A stretch of DNA of 64,000 bases, taken from assembly GCA_902729315.2 (NCBI GenBank), contig LR746277.1:3353001-3417000 (forward strand), written 5' to 3'. Source of the stretch: Spirodela intermedia (taxonomy: Eukaryota; Streptophyta; Magnoliopsida; Alismatales; Araceae). Positions 59,789-64,000 of this stretch are shown piece after piece. A program made the translations under genes and the position numbers. The notes beneath the pieces are model-generated. The model saw only the letters and a list, made by a program, of their open reading frames with translations, was not told the DNA's origin and searched no databases. Numbering within the stretch: the stretch's first letter is position 1; each line of letters starts with the position of its first letter.

Positions 59789-62700
59789 ATGGCGAGGACG
59801 TTCGGCTCGGTGCTCCATTTCCGATCACTTTCCGCCGCGGCGACTCCTTCGGAGTTTCTCTTCCCAGTGAAGCCGCTCGCAGGTTCCCTGAAGCTCGGGT
59901 CGTCTCGCCAATTATTCCCTTGCTTCACCTCGGTGCCTCGCCAGAATACTTGCCGTCTGACTGTCTCTGCTGGTGCCGCCACCCTGAAGCAAGCGGAGAC
60001 GGAACAGTTCCCGGTGGATGTCCTCGTCACCGAAACCAAATTGCCGCACTCGAGTGTGAGTACGCCGACCAACCCTGGTCCTTCTATGCTCACATTCTGG
60101 TTTGACGTCTGGAATTTTCACTTAGGTCTGGTTTCATCCAATTTCTTCATGAATTTTTCATGGGGTCCTGTAGAACGGTCCCCCCATTGCTGTGGTATAT
60201 AGCCTACTCTCGTTTTTGCTTGATAACTGTATCCGTTTTTCCATATACGCCTCAATTATTTCTCTTCTCAAGTTTATCACTTATAGATGGAAACTGGGAA
60301 ATAACCGAATGGTGACGTTTGAGTTAAAAACTGGGAAATGAGCCTCGAAAAGGCAGGAATTTTGTCAAAAAATTTGGATTTGACGTGTGGATTCGCTTAT
60401 AATTTGAAACTTAATAGCTTTGCCCCTGTAACAGAGTTCCACCAACGTAGTTTCGTTATATGCACTTTCGACAATTTTGAGCGCTCAAACTGACGGATAA
60501 ATGCTCATTTTCTCTTGGCATTTAGCTTCGTTGGTAAATTCTAACAAGATATCGGTGGAAATAGTGGAACAGCGAGATTAACCCATCTAGTAAACGAAAC
60601 TTTCTGACAGAGAAAGTAACCATTATTGCTTCAACATATTTATCCTCTACAACCCATGCATATGCGAGAGAGAAAGAGAGACCAGGTGTAAAGGACATGG
60701 GAATAGATGTGTGAATAACCAACTGATAGATGTCAATAGGTGCTAGCATTAGGAACAGAATGATTTTTTTGGTAAAGCCATTTTTTCTTGTCTACTTCTT
60801 TTCTCGCAATATGTAAAAAGGCCATGTTTCGACTTTGCACAAGGTTAAATCAGAAAACATGGCATACCAAATGAATGTTAAGATAATTTTCTGAACACTA
60901 AATCTGTCTTTTTATGAAAATAAAATTCTTTTTAACGGTTTTCTACGGTTTTCTACTTCTTTCACTTTACACATGGCTGCTTGGGACAAAAAAATGAATA
61001 ACAGTTGGTTCCTTCGTTTTAAAAGAAGAATACATCATAATTCTGCAGTAGCATGGAAAAAATATTGTCTTCTCCAGAAGGTGAAATTTTACATTTTTTC
61101 TACAAAATTTCTCGTCAAGAATCATTGTGATATATAGTGTTCACGAATTTACTTCTTTTATCAGTTCTTCAATGCATAGGGACAAATTGTTGAGTTTTAT
61201 GTGTCAGTCATCACTGCTCATGGATTTCCTGTTTAACAGTCTAAGATTTGATATCTCCTTTCTTTGTTTTTCTTGTTTGCCTCTGTAGGTTAAACTCAGT
61301 GTTGAAGTTCCTCCTGCTATATCAGAGGAATGCTACAGAAAAGTTTTAGGGGAGTTTTCAAAACGTGTAAAGGTATATTCCTGCGTTGAGATTTTATACT
61401 AAGTTGTGTGATTGTTGACGATATTTTCATGGTCCATACTAATCACAATATATGAATATTCAATTACTTATTTATTTTATCCTCTTTTCTCCTCTTTTTT
61501 AACCTTTATCTAGTGTTAAAAATAATTACTTTTTTTCTTCATTCACAAATTTTAGCTTTCTAGTTCTTTTCTGTAGATGCCTCCCTTCCAAATTATCAAA
61601 ATGCAATATAAATTATTAAAATTCAATCTGTAACACATTTTTACTTTTTTCTATTTATGCAATAAACTAGAACGTATCTTGTCAGTTCATCTGATTCTTT
61701 ATGATAAACCGACTGTTATAAGCCTAGACTACTAACAATATTTCACTTTTCCAGACTCACCCTGTCGTAATCTTTTAGTTAGTTTTCATGCCACAGTGTC
61801 CAATCATTTCCTCTACTTTAGTTATGCTTGCCATCTAAAGAGAACAGCACAGAAAACATCAAATTACTTTTACCTTTCAGATTCCTGGATTCCGTCCTGG
61901 AAAGAACATTCCAGAAAATATTCTCGTAAACTACATCGGGAAACAGCAAATCCAAAACACAACTATTGAAGCGATTCTGAAGAAGACCCTTCCAAATGCC
62001 ACTTCCAAGGTAAGTCCGAATAGGCATTATTCTATATTTTAGACTTGTTTTAAAGCTGCTAACACTTTTATGTACAGAACTCATTCGTGTTAAATCAAAA
62101 GACTGCAAACATTGTATTTCTTGATAATCTTTTCTCTAATTTTCTCTTCCACTTTTATTAAAATTGACCGAAATGGACCAGTTATCCATTACTGAAATAT
62201 TTGTTGACTTAGAATAAAGCATTATGGTCTGCTTATTTCTAGTTTATATCACTTCCAAACGGTTGCTGCTAGAAGTATAGAAGCTGTTTTTCATGGAATT
62301 TCTAACAGTTGTGTGTTAGGTGAAAGGAAGGGCATTGAAGGACTCCATTCGGATTGATACTAAGTTCTCTGAGATGGATGAGAGTTTTTCTCTTCAAGAT
62401 TTTTTCAGGTGTTCATTCCCTTATGCTTCAGTTTTTCCCATGCAAACTCCAGCAAAACTCACATTTTTTGTCTTAGGCATCAATTTTTTTTTCTATTATT
62501 TTCTATTGTATCCGTTTTGTTGGCATTAGGATTTTTATCAATAATTCATCCATGATAGAAATTCATATCATGGAATCTTGACCTCGATTTCAGTTCCTTG
62601 AGCTTGTTTTAGTTTAATGACAGTCCTCAAATCCTAGCTTCTATTTAGTTTGGGTCCTTTTTCTTGATTGTCCAACACCATTTTTTTAGTTTAATACATG

Positions 62701-64000
62701 CTAGGCCAGACATGACAGAAATTTTGGGCATATCTTTGTCCTGAAGACAGAATATTGCCTCTTCACATCCACAGGTGTACCATACTTCTCACTGGTGGTG
62801 TGATATGTAATTTTTTCCATCTCTCAGGGTGTTATTTCCGTTATGTTCCATTGACAGCGGGGAAAATATGTTCATCAAAACTATCCGAAGGAAAAAAAAA
62901 AACTAGGATTCCTCCTAATTTTCACATATCCAGCAGGGGGTCCCCATGTCAGGCATATAGTGACCTGGTCACTTTGATGTAGTTACTCATGTGAAATCCT
63001 AGGCGCTTGTCATTTGAAAGTAAACGCCCCCACCCCAGTTCCCTCGCTCTATTGGACAAAAGCTTCGAAAGAAGACAAGGCCCTGACCAGCCGCCCTGCC
63101 CCTTTCTTTGCCCCACCTGCATCAAGATCATCTCCAAAGACGAACCTCATATATGACAAGTTGTACCATGTATAATCCTTCCTCCTGAGATTGAATGACT
63201 TGTAGACTGAAGTATGATCTGTCCTCACTATCCCAATTTTATCCCCATACCCCTATCTGTATTTTGTGGGTTAATCGTTCTGCATGACGAGTATGTTTAC
63301 CAATCATACACCCTCCTTTGCACTGTCAACCAAATGTAATACTTGAGCGTCCAAAACTAGATAGTAATGATTTAGATAGAAGTGACTGCATCCTGTACCC
63401 TTTTGAAGTCAAATGTCTCGACCATGCAGTATATGCCTGGATCTTGAATGTTTCATTCAGCCATCCTTTCGCAGTCTATCACTCCTGAAATTGTACTTCA
63501 TTACGTAGAAGATTTTAAGACTTCCTACTGAATATTTGAATACTTTTTCAGGAGTGTTCCAAGCTTATATGATGTTCGTTGGTCTTCTTCTCTTCTTGTT
63601 ATAGATATGATGTTCTCGTTGATATCGCTCCTGAGGTCAGATGGACATCTGAGAATGGATACAAGGACTTAAAAATTGTCGTTGAAATAGACAATGCCAT
63701 AACAGCTGAAACTGCTGCTGAGGGGGAGTTAAGACGCCGACAGAAGTCCCTGGGAGCCTTGAAAATAGTAACTGATAGAGGACTACAGGTGTCTTCTTAT
63801 TCTTTGGCATTCCACTGATAGAGGACTACAGCACAAACGTCTTTAATAGAATGATATGATATTTCAAAGTCACATATTATAGGAATTATTTACTTAAAAA
63901 GGTTTGAACCTTTAGTTATAATTTGAAAATTTCCAGGTTGGTGACCTTGTCGTCATTGATATATTTGCAACAACAGTCAAAGAAGATGAATCTGAAGGTG
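59789..64000 (+). CDS. TIG: Chloroplast trigger factor (TIG-like), exons 1-6, continues off right edge
   Basis: Ribosome-associated chaperone of the plastid that shields nascent chains. Exons: 59789-60055, 61289-61372, 61881-62009, 62320-62408, 63605-63788 and 63937 to the window end; all junctions are GT/AG and phases agree, giving 272 codons so far. Exon 1 encodes a Ser/Arg-rich N-terminus typical of a transit peptide and ends in TKLPHSS, joining VKLSVEVPP. The ribosome-binding signature GFRPGK, followed by IPENIL, lies at residues 120-125 (bacterial trigger factors have GFRxGK there). RALKDSIRI and VDIAPEVRW follow, and exon 6 (GDLVVIDIFAT) opens the FKBP-like PPIase domain. The PPIase remainder and C-terminal arms lie beyond the window. 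The start is supported by conservation with the copy at 5048. Confidence 0.93.

Noticed and set aside
59746-60093. Minus-strand frame opposite TIG exon 1
   Set aside because: Antisense shadow of a well-supported exon.

Overview
This is nuclear DNA from a flowering plant. The evidence is intron-containing genes with GT/AG junctions, a CNL-type (CC-NB-ARC-LRR) immune receptor family, a secreted aspartic protease family of the At5g10770 type, a chloroplast trigger-factor gene, and abundant Copia, Ty3/gypsy and solo-LTR remains. Coding exons are GC-rich in an AT-rich background, which would suit a monocot or early-diverging angiosperm, but the species cannot be fixed from the sequence.

Layout. 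1-5.55 kb: a broken CNL fragment running off the left edge, an intact 898-aa CNL on the minus strand, and, head to head with it, a copy of trigger-factor exon 1 with a dead splice donor. 5.55-14.45 kb: AT-rich DNA with two old repeat copies. 14.58-22.64 kb: an aspartic protease pseudogene on the plus strand, split by a decayed Copia element with recognisable LTRs, primer binding site, polypurine tract and target duplication. 22.8-27.3 kb: a Copia Gag scrap and three adjoining copies of a ~1.6-1.7 kb LTR-like repeat in alternating orientation. 27.9-28.25 kb: an inverted scrap of the protease/CNL junction. 30.86-33.86 kb: the intact aspartic protease gene (minus strand, two exons, 458 aa) with long GA, GATA and TG microsatellites in its intron. 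35.3-39.7 kb: two decayed Ty3/gypsy pol regions facing each other. 41.1-53.1 kb: a foldback hairpin followed by seven copies of the LTR-like repeat, two groups of which are nested three deep inside each other. 54.2 kb: another Copia scrap. 55.87-64 kb: an aspartic protease C-terminal fragment, a broken CNL (minus), then the live trigger-factor gene TIG (plus; exons 1-6, continuing off the right edge).

How it fits together. Both ends carry the same block: protease tail, CNL on minus, TIG promoter and exon 1 on plus. The left block keeps the CNL and has lost TIG; the right block keeps TIG and has lost the CNL. Only three genes look functional: the CNL (1634-4330), the aspartic protease (30858-33855) and TIG (59789 onward). 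CNLs are intracellular immune receptors and aspartic proteases of this type are secreted; a shared defence role is only an inference. The items most worth a second look are the reciprocal loss in the duplicated block with a near-identical tract at its core, the self-nesting solo-LTR-like family, and the compound satellite shared by the introns of the two protease paralogs.
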